64,000 nucleotides of DNA, taken from the NCBI RefSeq assembly GCF_036030735.1, contig NZ_CP107928.1, positions 7,378,001 to 7,442,000 on the forward strand, read 5' to 3'. Each line of letters starts with the position of its first letter. The first letter of the stretch is position 1. Both the position numbers and the translations under genes were made by a program. Shown piece after piece: positions 36,382-44,476 of the stretch. Source of the DNA: Streptomyces sp. NBC_00425 (GTDB lineage Bacteria > Actinomycetota > Actinomycetes > Streptomycetales > Streptomycetaceae). Under the pieces are notes generated by a model that worked only from the letters and a program-made list of their open reading frames with translations, had not been told where the DNA came from and made no database searches.

Positions 36382-36806
36382 ACCCGGTGAGCGGGGGAGG
36401 CGACGCCGATGACGGGTTCGGCGCACGCCGGGCCGCCGCCGTCCCCCCGGGCGGACGCGGCGCGACCCGCATCGCCGACCGGGTCGTGGCGAAGATCGCC
36501 GCCGAGGCCGCGCGCGAGGCGGTGGGCCCGTTGCCGCCCGACGCCGGCCGCCCGCACGCCACCGTCGTCGTGCGCCCGGCGCACCCCGGCTCGGGCGGGG
36601 GAGGCCCCGTCGACGCCGCGCACGTCCATGTCCAACTCGAACTCGACTACCCGAGCGACCTCGGCGCGCGCTGTCGCGCCGTGCGTCGGCATGTCACCGA
36701 GCGGGTAGGCGCATTGGCGGGAATGACGGTTCCGGAGGTCGCCGTCCAGGTCGAACGGCTCCACCTGGCGCCGGACCCCGGTGCGGCACACGGGAGGACG
36801 CGATGA
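36378..36806 (+). CDS. Second Asp23-like protein, divergent
   Basis: A 142-residue protein whose core, TRIADRVVAKIAAEAAREAVGPLP (about 29-53) and HVHVQLELDYPSDLGARCRAVRRHVTERVGALAGMTVPEVAVQVERL, follows the Asp23 pattern with a shorter, His/Gly-rich middle. It is a diverged paralogue of the gene at 35666. The GTG at 36378 overlaps the preceding stop, and its own stop overlaps the next ATG (36803-36806). Two Asp23 paralogues in one operon suggest a hetero-oligomeric coat. Confidence 0.85.
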   Translation: MNPVSGGGDADDGFGARRAAAVPPGGRGATRIADRVVAKIAAEAAREAVGPLPPDAGRPHATVVVRPAHPGSGGGGPVDAAHVHVQLELDYPSDLGARCRAVRRHVTERVGALAGMTVPEVAVQVERLHLAPDPGAAHGRTR

Positions 36807-37438
36807 GCGAGCCGGGAGGCCCGCGGAACGGCACGGCGCACGTCCTGGAGAAGGCACCGGCAAAGGCCCCGCCCGGCCGGGACGGCGACGGCCGCGCCGA
36901 CCACCGGTTCTGGTCGGCGCGCCGCGTCCCGGCCGGCGTCGTCGCGGTCCTGCTGGCGGCGGTCGCGGGTGTGTTCCTCTACGACGTGGTCGCCGTGCGC
37001 GTCCACCGGCCCGCCATGGCCTGGCGGCGCGGACTCGCCCACCAGCTCGCCGACCGTCCCGTCGACGACACATGGGTGCTCGTCGGCGCCGGGGTCGCGG
37101 CCGCGCTCGGCCTGTGGCTGATCGTCCTGGCCGTCACGCCGGGGGTCCGGCAGATGCTGCCGATGCGCCGCCCGCGCCCCGACGTGCGCGCGGGTCTGCA
37201 CCGTGCCGCCGCCGCCCTGGTGCTGCGCGACCGGGCCATGGAGGTCGCCGGCGTGCGGTCGGCGCGGGCGCGCGCGGGCCGTCGCAGGGCCGACGTGTCC
37301 GTCGTCTCCCACTTCCGCGATCCGGACGACGTCCGCGCCGACCTGGACTCCGTCCTCACCGACGCGGTCCACGGCCTGGGGCTGGTCCGGCCGCTCACGC
37401 TCTCCGTCCATGTGCGCCGGGCCGGGAAGAAGGGGTGA
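36803..37438 (+). CDS. DUF6286 membrane protein of the Asp23 operon
   Basis: A 211-residue protein with a charged, Pro-rich N-terminus and two membrane helices (VPAGVVAVLLAAVAGVFLYDVV at about 42-63 and WVLVGAGVAAALGLWLIVLAV at about 90-110). The C-terminal soluble domain (DVRAGLHRAAAALVLRDRAMEV ... VHVRRAGKKG) resembles the AmaP soluble part. DUF6286 proteins are found with Asp23 in actinobacteria. Coupled to both neighbours by 4-nt overlap or tight spacing. Likely membrane platform for Asp23. Function inferred from context. Confidence 0.85.
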   Translation: MSEPGGPRNGTAHVLEKAPAKAPPGRDGDGRADHRFWSARRVPAGVVAVLLAAVAGVFLYDVVAVRVHRPAMAWRRGLAHQLADRPVDDTWVLVGAGVAAALGLWLIVLAVTPGVRQMLPMRRPRPDVRAGLHRAAAALVLRDRAMEVAGVRSARARAGRRRADVSVVSHFRDPDDVRADLDSVLTDAVHGLGLVRPLTLSVHVRRAGKKG

Positions 37439-37443
37439 GGGCG

Positions 37444-38022
37444 ATGCCCGCAACCGTGAACCGTGTGCTCCTCGCCCTCGTCGGACTGGTGCTGCTCGCC
37501 GTCGGCGGCGCGGTGCTGGCCGTGGGGCTCGGCGCGCCCCCGCCGTCCTGGTGGCTGCACGACGGCCCGCACGACGCGCTCCTCAGCGCCGCCGAACGCA
37601 CCCACTGGCGCGGCGAGGCGTGGTGGTGGCCGACGGTGATCGCCGTCCTGGCCCTTCTCGTCCTGCTCACGCTGTGGTGGCTGGGCGCGGTGCTGCACCG
37701 CCGCCGCCTCGCCGAGGTCCTCGTCGACACCGGAGACGGCGCGGGAGCGCTGCTGCGCGGTCGCGCCCTGGAAGGGGTGCTGTCGGGTGAGGCGTCCCGG
37801 CTGGACGGCGTCGCCCAGGCGCACGTCCGGCTGGCCGGGCGGAGCGAGGCCCCCGAGGCCCGGGCGCGTCTGCTGCTGGAGCCGCACGCGGAGCCGGTGA
37901 CCGTCCTGGACGACCTCAGCGACCACGCGCTGGCCCACGCGCGGGACTCCGCGGCGCTGCGGGCCCTGCCGGCCGAAGTCCGCCTCACGGCGGCCGGGCA
38001 CAAGTCGGAGCGGGTCACCTGA
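37444..38022 (+). CDS. amaP: Alkaline-shock membrane anchor AmaP-like protein
   Basis: A 192-residue protein with two membrane helices (VNRVLLALVGLVLLAVGGAVLAVGLG at about 4-30 and WWWPTVIAVLALLVLLTLWWLGAVL at about 62-86). A cytoplasmic domain contains AQAHVRLAGRSEAPEARARLLLEPHAEP. This is the AmaP layout that tethers Asp23 to the membrane in staphylococci. ATG 37444 is preferred because AAGGGG lies 8 nt upstream. A GTG at 37435 overlapping the previous stop is possible. Last gene of the operon. Several G+C-rich inverted segments follow before the convergent SDR gene. Confidence 0.85.
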   Translation: MPATVNRVLLALVGLVLLAVGGAVLAVGLGAPPPSWWLHDGPHDALLSAAERTHWRGEAWWWPTVIAVLALLVLLTLWWLGAVLHRRRLAEVLVDTGDGAGALLRGRALEGVLSGEASRLDGVAQAHVRLAGRSEAPEARARLLLEPHAEPVTVLDDLSDHALAHARDSAALRALPAEVRLTAAGHKSERVT

Positions 38023-38172
38023 CCGGCGCGGACGGGTACGGGCACCCGCCCGGCCGCCCGCGCCGACGACTCGCGCGGGGCCGCCCGGCCACCCGCGCGG
38101 GGACGACCCGTCGCGGGTCGCGGGCGGGCGCCCGGCCCGCTCCGACTCGGTGATTGCGGCGATGTGCGGTGC

Positions 38173-38928
38173 TCAGAAGCCGTGCCGCATACCGCCGTCG
38201 ACGGGCACCATGATCCCGGTCAGGTAGGAGGCGGCCGGCGACAGCAGGAACGCGGCCGTCCGTCCGAACTCCTCCGGCAGGCCGTAGCGCCGCAGCGGAA
38301 TCCGGGACTCGTTCGCGGCCCGGGTCGCCTCGGGGTCGGCCGACAGACCGTCCAGCTCCCGCACCCGGTCGGTGTCGATGCGCGCCGGCAGCAGGCCCAC
38401 CACCCGGATGCCGCGCGGCCCCAGCTCGTCGGAGAGCGACTTGGCGAACCCGGCGAGCCCGGGCCGCAGGCCGTTGGAGATGGTCAGCCCGGGAATCGGC
38501 TCGTGCACCGAGCCCGACAGCACGAAACCGACGACCCCGCCCGCCTCCAGCTCGGCGGCGGCCGCCCGGGCCAGCCGGACCGCCCCGAGGAACACCGACT
38601 CGAAGGCGCTCTGCCACTGCTCGTCCGTGTTGTCGGCGACGAACCCGGGCGGCGGGCCGCCCACGCTCACCAGCACCCCGTCGAACCCGCCGAACGCGTC
38701 CCGGGCCGCCGCGATCAGCCGGGCCGCGGCGCCGGGGTCGGCGTTGTCCACGGCGACGCCGAGGGCGTTCGGGCCCAGCTCGGCCGCGGCGTCGGCGACG
38801 CGCTTCTCGTCCCGTCCGGTGAGGACGACCTTCGCGCCGTCCGCGACGAGCTCACGCGCGGCGGCGTTGCCGAGTCCGCGCGTGGCCCCGGTGACGACGT
38901 ACACCCGGTCCTTCAGTCCAAGATCCAT
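38173..38928 (-). CDS. SDR-family protein lacking the catalytic Tyr-x3-Lys
   Basis: A 251-residue Rossmann-fold protein. The cofactor loop TGATRGLGNAAA (about 13-24) and LSGSVHEP are present. Where active SDRs have YxxxK, this protein reads ISNGLRPGLAGFAKSL, so the catalytic Tyr and Lys are replaced. The C-terminal VVGLLPARIDTDRV and SYLTGIMVPVDGGM are normal. This matches a known subgroup of beta-ketoacyl-reductase-like SDRs with degenerate active sites. It may use other residues or be non-catalytic. It is 5 nt downstream of the GH15 gene and probably co-transcribed with it. Confidence 0.85.
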   Translation of the reverse strand: MDLGLKDRVYVVTGATRGLGNAAARELVADGAKVVLTGRDEKRVADAAAELGPNALGVAVDNADPGAAARLIAAARDAFGGFDGVLVSVGGPPPGFVADNTDEQWQSAFESVFLGAVRLARAAAAELEAGGVVGFVLSGSVHEPIPGLTISNGLRPGLAGFAKSLSDELGPRGIRVVGLLPARIDTDRVRELDGLSADPEATRAANESRIPLRRYGLPEEFGRTAAFLLSPAASYLTGIMVPVDGGMRHGF

Positions 38929-38933
38929 GGCTC

Positions 38934-40721
38934 CTATCCTGCCTCCTCGCCGTCGAACAGGGTGAGGGCGGTGTTCACCAGGCCGACGTGACTGAACGCC
39001 TGCGGGAAGTTGCCGAGGTGCCGCCCGGCCACCGGGTCGTACTCCTCCGCCAGCAGCCCCACGTCGTTGGCCAGACCCACGAGCCGTTCGAACAGCTCGC
39101 GGGCCTCCTTCGTGCGGCCCGTCATGTGCAGGGCGTCGGCGAGCCAGAACGAGCAGGCCAGGAAAGCCCCTTCGTCGCCCGGCAGACCGTCGACGGGCGC
39201 GCCCTCGGTGCTGTAGCGGTGCAGCAGGCCGTCGTGCCCGAGCTCCGCACGGATCGCGTCGACGGTGCCCACGACGCGCGGGTCGTCCGGCGGCAGGAAG
39301 CCGACGCGCGGGATGAGCAGCAGGGAGGCGTCCAGGTCGGCCGAGCCGTAGTACTGGGTGAACGTGTTGCGCCGCGGGTCGTAGCCCTTCTCGCACACCT
39401 CGCGGTGCACCTCGTCGCGCAGGTCCCGCCAGCCGGTCAGGTCGCCGCTGAGCTCCGGGTACGCCTCCAGCGCGCGGACGGCCCGGTCGGCGGCGACCCA
39501 CACCATGACCTTGGAGTGCACGAACTGCCGCCGGCCGCCGCGCACCTCCCACAGCCCCTCGTCCGGCTGCCGCCAGTTGTCGCTCAGCCAGTTCATCAGC
39601 GCGCACTGCAGGGACCACATGTGCGGCCGGGGCGACATGCCCGAGGTCCGGGCCAGCGACAGGGAGTCCATCACGTCGCCGTAGACGTCCAGCTGGAGCT
39701 GCTGTACGGCGCCGTTGCCGATGCGTACGGGCGTGGAGCCCTCGTAGCCGGAGAGCCAAGGCAGCTCGGACTCGGGCAGCCGCCGCTCGCCGGACAGCCC
39801 GTACATGATCTGCAGGTCCGCCGGATCGCCCGCGACGGCTCGCAGCAGCCAGTTGCGCCACGCCTCGGCCTCCTCCTCGTACCCGGCCGCGAGGAGGGCG
39901 CCGAGGGTGAGGGTGGAGTCGCGCAGCCAGCAGAAGCGGTAGTCCCAGTTGCGGACGCCGCCCACCTCCTCCGGCAGCGAGGTGGTGAGTGCGGCCACGA
40001 TGCCGCCGGTCGGCTGGAAGGTGAGGGCCTTGAGGGTGATCAGGGAGCGGACGACGGCGTCCCGGTGGGGGCCGGTGTAGCGGCAGCGGGCGGCCCATCG
40101 CCGCCAGTCGTCGACGCTGGTGGCGAGCGCCTCGTACGGGTCGACGAGCGTTGGGCGGGACTCGTGCGAGGGATGCCAGGTGAGCACGAAGGCGACCGAC
40201 TCGCCCTCGGCGAGGGTGAACTCGGAGAGCGTGGTGAAGTCCTCGCCCCAGGTGTGCACGCCCGGTTCGCTGCGGAACCAGACCGCGTCGGGTCCGGCGA
40301 CCGCCACGTGGTGCCCGTCGGCGCGGCGCATCCACGGCACGACCCAGCCGTAGTCGAAGCGCAGCCGCAGCGTGCTGCGGACGGCGACCCGGCCGCGCAG
40401 CCCTTCGACGACGCGCACCACGTCGGGGGCCTGATCGCGCTGCGGCATCAGGTCGGTGACCCGGATCGCGCCGTCGGCGCTCTCCCACTCGGTGTCCAGG
40501 ACGAGCGTGTCGGGCCGGTAGCCGCGCCGGGTGCAGGCGCCCGTCACGCCCTGCGGGGCGATGCGCCAGTGACCGTTCTCCTCGTCGCCGAGGAGGCGGG
40601 CGAAGCAGGCTCCGGAGTCGAAGCGGGGCAGGCAGAGCCAGTCGACGGAACCGTCCATGCCGACCAGGGCGGCGGTCTGCTCGTCGCCGATGAGGGCGTA
40701 GTCCTCGATGCGGGGGTGCAC
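38934..40721 (-). CDS. Glycoside hydrolase family 15 (glucoamylase/trehalase-like)
   Basis: A 595-residue GH15 enzyme. The N-terminal beta domain starts RIEDYALIGDEQTAALVGMDGSVDWL. The (alpha/alpha)6 barrel contains GGVRNWDYRFCWLRDSTL around residue 265, a hallmark of bacterial GH15, and later catalytic-acid regions in EEAEAWRNWLL and GAFLACSFWLADAL. Mycobacterial and streptomycete relatives hydrolyse trehalose. No signal peptide, so cytoplasmic. GTG 40721 is chosen at the start of conserved sequence. A TTG at 40754 would add 11 residues. Neither has a good ribosome site. Trehalose recycling during growth or spore germination is a reasonable inference. Confidence 0.88.
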   Translation of the reverse strand: MHPRIEDYALIGDEQTAALVGMDGSVDWLCLPRFDSGACFARLLGDEENGHWRIAPQGVTGACTRRGYRPDTLVLDTEWESADGAIRVTDLMPQRDQAPDVVRVVEGLRGRVAVRSTLRLRFDYGWVVPWMRRADGHHVAVAGPDAVWFRSEPGVHTWGEDFTTLSEFTLAEGESVAFVLTWHPSHESRPTLVDPYEALATSVDDWRRWAARCRYTGPHRDAVVRSLITLKALTFQPTGGIVAALTTSLPEEVGGVRNWDYRFCWLRDSTLTLGALLAAGYEEEAEAWRNWLLRAVAGDPADLQIMYGLSGERRLPESELPWLSGYEGSTPVRIGNGAVQQLQLDVYGDVMDSLSLARTSGMSPRPHMWSLQCALMNWLSDNWRQPDEGLWEVRGGRRQFVHSKVMVWVAADRAVRALEAYPELSGDLTGWRDLRDEVHREVCEKGYDPRRNTFTQYYGSADLDASLLLIPRVGFLPPDDPRVVGTVDAIRAELGHDGLLHRYSTEGAPVDGLPGDEGAFLACSFWLADALHMTGRTKEARELFERLVGLANDVGLLAEEYDPVAGRHLGNFPQAFSHVGLVNTALTLFDGEEAG

Positions 40722-40754
40722 GCCTTGCGGTTTCCCGGCGGACCGGGGAGGCAA

Positions 40755-41001
40755 TCAGGGGTGCGGCCGGGTGAGTGACGTCGGGTGCGCCGGGCCGCCG
40801 TCGACGAGAGGACGACGCCCCGGTCCGACGGCGCCCGGTTCAGCACCCACAGGCCGATCAGTGTCGCCAGGGCGAAGACGACGGCCATCAGCACGGCGAG
40901 CACGAGCAGCCGCCGCCGCTGACGCGCGGGACGCCGGAGCGGACAGGGCGGCGGGCGTGGCGGGGCGGGTGGCGTGTCGGGGTCCGGCCGGGCAGGCGGT
41001 G
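40755..41001 (-). other. Gap between SURF1 and GH15 genes with a membrane-helix-like frame
   Basis: On the minus strand one frame reads a basic run, then LVLAVLMAVVFALATLIG and LWVLNRAPSDRG, with mostly G/C third positions. It continues into the GH15 N-terminus in a different frame and stops at 40544. Starts at GTG near 40900 are possible but lack a ribosome site. It may be an unannotated small membrane protein or a decayed one. I do not call it a gene. Confidence 0.3.
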
Positions 41002-41793
41002 CTACACCGTCGCCGGCTCGGCCGGCTCCGGCTCCCGGGCGGCCGCCGCGGCCCGGTCGCGGGCCTCGCGCCGGACGAGGATCAGCCACCCGACGGGGAC
41101 GCCCGCGGCGAACAGCCACCACTGGATGGTGTACGCGAAGTTCAGCGCCGCGTCCTCGCTGCCGGGCGGGCCCAGCAGTTCGGGGCTGTCGCCCTTGGGC
41201 GCGGGCGCCGTCAGCGCGATGTAGCCCCCGAGCACCTGGGCGCCGAGCCGCCGGGACTCCTGCTCGCTGTTGATCAGCATGACCTGCCGGTCCGGCAGTC
41301 CCTTGAGGTCCTTGATGCCGCTCGCCGCGGTCGTCTCGTCGGGCATCAGCCGCCCGGTGACCGTGACCCTGCCGCCGGGCGGCGCGGGGATCTCGGGGAA
41401 GGCGGTCTGGCTCGGGCCGTCCGCGGCGATCCAGCCCCGGTTGACCAGCAGCACCTTGCCGTCCGTCAGGACGAGCGGGGTGAGGACGTGGAACCCGACC
41501 GTCTCGTCGGCGTTCACCCGGCGCCGGACGACGACCTCGTGCCCGGCGTCGAAGACGCCGGTGGCGCTCACGTTGTGGTAGCGCTCGCTGCGGGTGACGA
41601 CATGGCCGACGGCGGTCAGCTTCTCGACGGGCACCGCGTCGGCGGCCAGCGCGTCGGAGACGAGCTGGTTGCGCGCGGTGCGCTCCTCGTAGCGGTGCAT
41701 CTGCCAGAAGCCCAGCCTGATCATCGTGGGGATGAGGAGGAGGGAGACCAGCGTGAGGATCACCCACTGCCGGGACAACAGGAAGCGGTACAC
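41002..41793 (-). CDS. SURF1-family protein (cytochrome oxidase assembly)
   Basis: A 263-residue membrane protein with the SURF1 plan. An N-terminal helix (VYRFLLSRQWVILTLVSLLLIPTMIRLGFWQMHRYEER) and a C-terminal helix (YTIQWWLFAAGVPVGWLILV) flank an extracytoplasmic domain. The domain holds the family residues in GVFDAGHEVVVRRR and GFHVLTPLVL with KVLLVNRGWI. SURF1 helps insert haem a into the aa3 oxidase. GTG 41793 gives the family-typical start. ATGs at 41826 and 41868 are upstream alternatives. The Ala/Arg/Glu tail after the last helix is cytoplasmic. Confidence 0.9.
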   Translation of the reverse strand: MYRFLLSRQWVILTLVSLLLIPTMIRLGFWQMHRYEERTARNQLVSDALAADAVPVEKLTAVGHVVTRSERYHNVSATGVFDAGHEVVVRRRVNADETVGFHVLTPLVLTDGKVLLVNRGWIAADGPSQTAFPEIPAPPGGRVTVTGRLMPDETTAASGIKDLKGLPDRQVMLINSEQESRRLGAQVLGGYIALTAPAPKGDSPELLGPPGSEDAALNFAYTIQWWLFAAGVPVGWLILVRREARDRAAAAAREPEPAEPATV

Positions 41794-41886
41794 CCCACGA
41801 CCGTACAACTCGGTCGTGGGGCGCATGCGGCCGGGTGCCGCGGGACGTCCTCGGCGGCCGGCCGTCACGGGCTGCCGGAAGCGGGC

Positions 41887-42120
41887 TCAGACCTTGTCGA
41901 CGATCCCCACCCGGCCCTCCGCGCGGGCGCAGTGCGCGCCGCAGTACCAGTGACCCTCCACCTCGACGCCCTGGCCGATGATCTGCACCCTGCAGTGCTC
42001 GCAGATGGGTGCCATGCGATGGATCGCACAGGAGAAGCAGTCGAAGACGTGGACCGCGCCCTGCGCGTGCACTTCGAAGGTCATTCCGTAGTCATTGCCG
42101 CAAACTTCGCATCTCGCCAT
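41887..42120 (-). CDS. Small zinc-ribbon-like protein
   Basis: A 77-residue protein with four CxxC-type pairs: C4/C7 (CEVCGND), C28/C31 (CFSCAIH), C40/C43 (CEHC) and C60/C64 (CGAHC), plus His57 and His63. It should bind two zinc ions, LIM-like or rubredoxin-like. Annotations elsewhere call relatives hypothetical or metallothionein-like. ATG 42120 (MARCEVCGND) is the only sensible start, since the frame upstream is non-coding. It precedes the SURF1 gene on the same strand with 93 nt between, so a shared role in metal handling for respiration is possible but unproven. Confidence 0.8.
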   Translation of the reverse strand: MARCEVCGNDYGMTFEVHAQGAVHVFDCFSCAIHRMAPICEHCRVQIIGQGVEVEGHWYCGAHCARAEGRVGIVDKV

Positions 42121-42237
42121 GCGCCACAGGGTGAGCCGTCGCCCCCGCGCGGGCGAGCGGGCGGCGGGCGAGTCGCGCGGCAATCACCCGTACGCACCGG
42201 TCGGCGCCGGCGGGGTTCGCGCAGTCGTCCGCGCGGG

Positions 42238-43239
42238 TCACTCGTCGGCGGGCTCCACATCCCGCAGGAGCTGCCCGAACGCGGCCTCGTCCACCACGGG
42301 CGTCCCGAACTGCCGCGCCTTCACCACCTTCGACGTGCCCGAGTCGGGGTCGTTGGTGACCAGCAGGCTGGTCAGCCGGGACAGGCTCGTGGCGACATGC
42401 AGCCCGGCCTCGGCGGCACGGTCCTCCAGCAGCTCGCGTTCGACCGAGGTGTCTCCCGAGAAGGCGACCCGCATGCCCTGCTTGAGCCGTCGGCCGTCCT
42501 CGTACCGCCCCGGGTTCGGATGCGGGCACACCGGCCGTTTCCGGGACGGTCGCCAACTGCTGGGCCGGTAGCCGCCGTAGCCGCCCCCCGGGCCGCTCGC
42601 CTGCCGCCCGATCAGGGGCGCCGGACGGTCGGCCCACTCCGTCAGCGGACGGCACTCGAGCAGCGGCAGCCGGACTCCGCCCTCCGCCGCGGCCCGCAGG
42701 CTCGGCCGGAACGCCTCCGCCAGCACGCGGGCGTCGTCCAGCGCGTGGTGCGCCCGCTGCTGTACGACGCCGAAGTGGGCCGCGAGCGACTCCAGCTTGT
42801 GGTTGGGCAGCGGCAGCCCCAACTCCTTGGACAGCGCGATGGTGCACAGCCGCTGCCGCACGGGTGCCTCGCGCTCCGCGCGCGCGTACTCCCGCGCGAT
42901 CATCTGCCAGTCGAAGACGGCGTTGTGCGCGACGAGCACCCGGCCGTCGAGCCGGGCGGCGAACTCCTCCGCCACCTCGTGGAAGAGGGGCGCGCCCGCC
43001 AGTACGTCGCTCGTCAGACCGTGTATCCACACCGGGCCCGGGTCGCGTTGCGGGTTGACCAGCGTGTACCAGTGGTCCTGGACCTCGCCGCGCGCGTCCA
43101 GCCGGTAGACGGCCGCGGAGATGATCCGGTCGTCCCGCGCCAGGCCGGTGGTCTCCACGTCAACGACCGCGTATCCCCGGGGATACGCGGTCGGCCACTC
43201 CGTGGGGGACGACGCTGTCGTCGTGTGGTCTTCGAGCAT
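42238..43239 (-). CDS. DEDDh 3'-5' exonuclease with C-terminal BRCT domain
   Basis: A 333-residue protein. The DnaQ-like exonuclease runs from residues about 22 to 185: motif I VVDVETTGL, motif II VLVAHNAVFDWQM, and the HxAxxD motif III HHALDDARVLAEAF. After a linker (about 200-250, Gly/Arg/Pro) a BRCT domain follows: MRVAFSGDTSVERELLEDRAAEAGLHVATSLSRLTSLLVTND. Such stand-alone epsilon-like exonucleases act in repair or RNA turnover. ATG 43239 has a minus-strand TATCCT 8 nt upstream, which would make the message leaderless. The gene's 5' part contains a 30-bp palindrome. Confidence 0.92.
   Translation of the reverse strand: MLEDHTTTASSPTEWPTAYPRGYAVVDVETTGLARDDRIISAAVYRLDARGEVQDHWYTLVNPQRDPGPVWIHGLTSDVLAGAPLFHEVAEEFAARLDGRVLVAHNAVFDWQMIAREYARAEREAPVRQRLCTIALSKELGLPLPNHKLESLAAHFGVVQQRAHHALDDARVLAEAFRPSLRAAAEGGVRLPLLECRPLTEWADRPAPLIGRQASGPGGGYGGYRPSSWRPSRKRPVCPHPNPGRYEDGRRLKQGMRVAFSGDTSVERELLEDRAAEAGLHVATSLSRLTSLLVTNDPDSGTSKVVKARQFGTPVVDEAAFGQLLRDVEPADE
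43164..43193. repeat. 30-bp perfect palindrome inside the exonuclease gene
   Basis: Positions 43164-43178 are the exact reverse complement of 43179-43193, with no spacer. The centre is CCCCGGGG and the flanks contain GCGTATC and GATACGC. It encodes the residues TAYPRGYAV just before the first catalytic motif. A symmetric site of this length by chance is very unlikely, although coding constraint contributes. Confidence 0.9.
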
Positions 43240-43540
43240 GGTCACTGAGGATACGGGCCGCCACCGACACCCCGACGCCCCCGCCCCGTGCCGCAGGGCG
43301 TGGGAAGTCCTCCGGGTCGCACGGGAGTTCGCGGGGCGTACGCACGCGTGCGCCCGGCACCCGGCCGACGGCGGCGCAACTCCGGTCGCCTCCAACGCCG
43401 TTCCGCTTCTTCGTCCCTCGTCCGCCCCTCGTCCGACTCCCTCCTCGTTCCCGGCCGCCCGCCCGGCCGCCCGCTCGTCCGCTCCCGCAGCCGGGCGTCG
43501 CAGCACGACCCTCGGCCTGCGAGGTGTCATCCTCCGTCCT
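43240..43540. other. Non-coding gap between divergent exonuclease and VIT genes
   Basis: These 301 bp hold the two divergent promoters. Apart from the TATCCT close to the exonuclease start I see no convincing -10/-35 pair, operator or small gene. Open frames here lack coding bias. Confidence 0.5.
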
Positions 43541-44251
43541 GTGACGGAACCCACCCACGCCGAGGCCCACGACGGCTCGCTCGGATCCCGGCTCAACTGG
43601 CTGCGCGCCGCGGTCCTCGGCGCCAACGACGGCATCGTCTCCACCGCCGGTCTCGTCGTCGGCGTGGCCGGCGCCACGGACCACCGCTCCGCGCTGCTGA
43701 CGGCCGGCCTCGCCGGGCTGCTCGCCGGGTCGATGTCCATGGCGGCGGGCGAGTACGTCTCCGTGTCGACCCAGCGGGACTCCGAGAAGGCCGCGCTCGC
43801 GCTGGAGCGGCGGGAACTGAGAGAGCAGCCCGAGGCCGAGCTGGAGGAGCTGACGGAGCTCCTGGAGGAGCGGGGCCTGTCCCGGGACGTGGCCCGGGAG
43901 GCGGCCGTCCAGCTCACGGAACGGGACGCCCTGCGGGCGCACGCGCGCGTGGAGCTCGGGATCGACCCCGACGACCTCACCGATCCCTGGCATGCGGCCT
44001 GGGCGAGCTTCCTCGCCTTCACGGTGGGCGCCCTGCTGCCGCTCCTGGCCGTCGTGCTGCCCCCGGCCGACCGGCGCCTCCCGGTGACCGTCGTGTCCGT
44101 CCTGGTGGCCCTGACCGCCACGGGCTGGTCCGGCGCCCGGCTGGGCGCCGCGGCCCCCGGGCGGGCGGTGGTGCGCAATGTGAGCGGCGGAGCCCTGGCG
44201 ATGGGGGTGACGTACCTGGTCGGCTCGCTCATGGGGGCCACGGGGGTGTGA
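43541..44251 (+). CDS. VIT1/CCC1-family (vacuolar iron transporter-like) membrane protein
   Basis: A 236-residue protein of the VIT family that moves Fe(II)/Mn(II). The first helix motif LRAAVLGANDGIVSTAGLVVGVAGA and the second GLAGLLAGSMSMAAGEYVSVSTQRD are intact. The cytoplasmic metal-binding helix pair (ELREQPEAELEELTELLEERGLS ... LTERDALRAHARVELG) has many Glu, and three more helices follow. In bacteria it probably exports metal from the cytosol. GTG 43541 has no ribosome site, so the message may be leaderless. The stop is at 44251. Confidence 0.88.
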   Translation: MTEPTHAEAHDGSLGSRLNWLRAAVLGANDGIVSTAGLVVGVAGATDHRSALLTAGLAGLLAGSMSMAAGEYVSVSTQRDSEKAALALERRELREQPEAELEELTELLEERGLSRDVAREAAVQLTERDALRAHARVELGIDPDDLTDPWHAAWASFLAFTVGALLPLLAVVLPPADRRLPVTVVSVLVALTATGWSGARLGAAAPGRAVVRNVSGGALAMGVTYLVGSLMGATGV

Positions 44252-44476
44252 GCGGCCTGGGGTGTGAGCAGGCCGGGGCGTGGGCGACAGGGGTGTGGGG
44301 CGGCCGCGCGCCCGAGGCGGCGGCGGTATGGCGACGAGGTGTGATGGAGGCGTGAAGCGGGCGGGGTGCGTCGTCGCGGCTTGGCGGGGATCACCAATAA
44401 GCAAGCGCATACCCCTGGAAATACTTGTCGGTAACACCGTCTAGCCGCAGCCCACCAGCGGTTCTACGGTGCCGGC

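Noticed and set aside
38023..38172. Terminator between the AmaP and SDR genes
   Set aside because: Many overlapping G+C-rich inverted segments exist, but none gives a single clear stem by eye.
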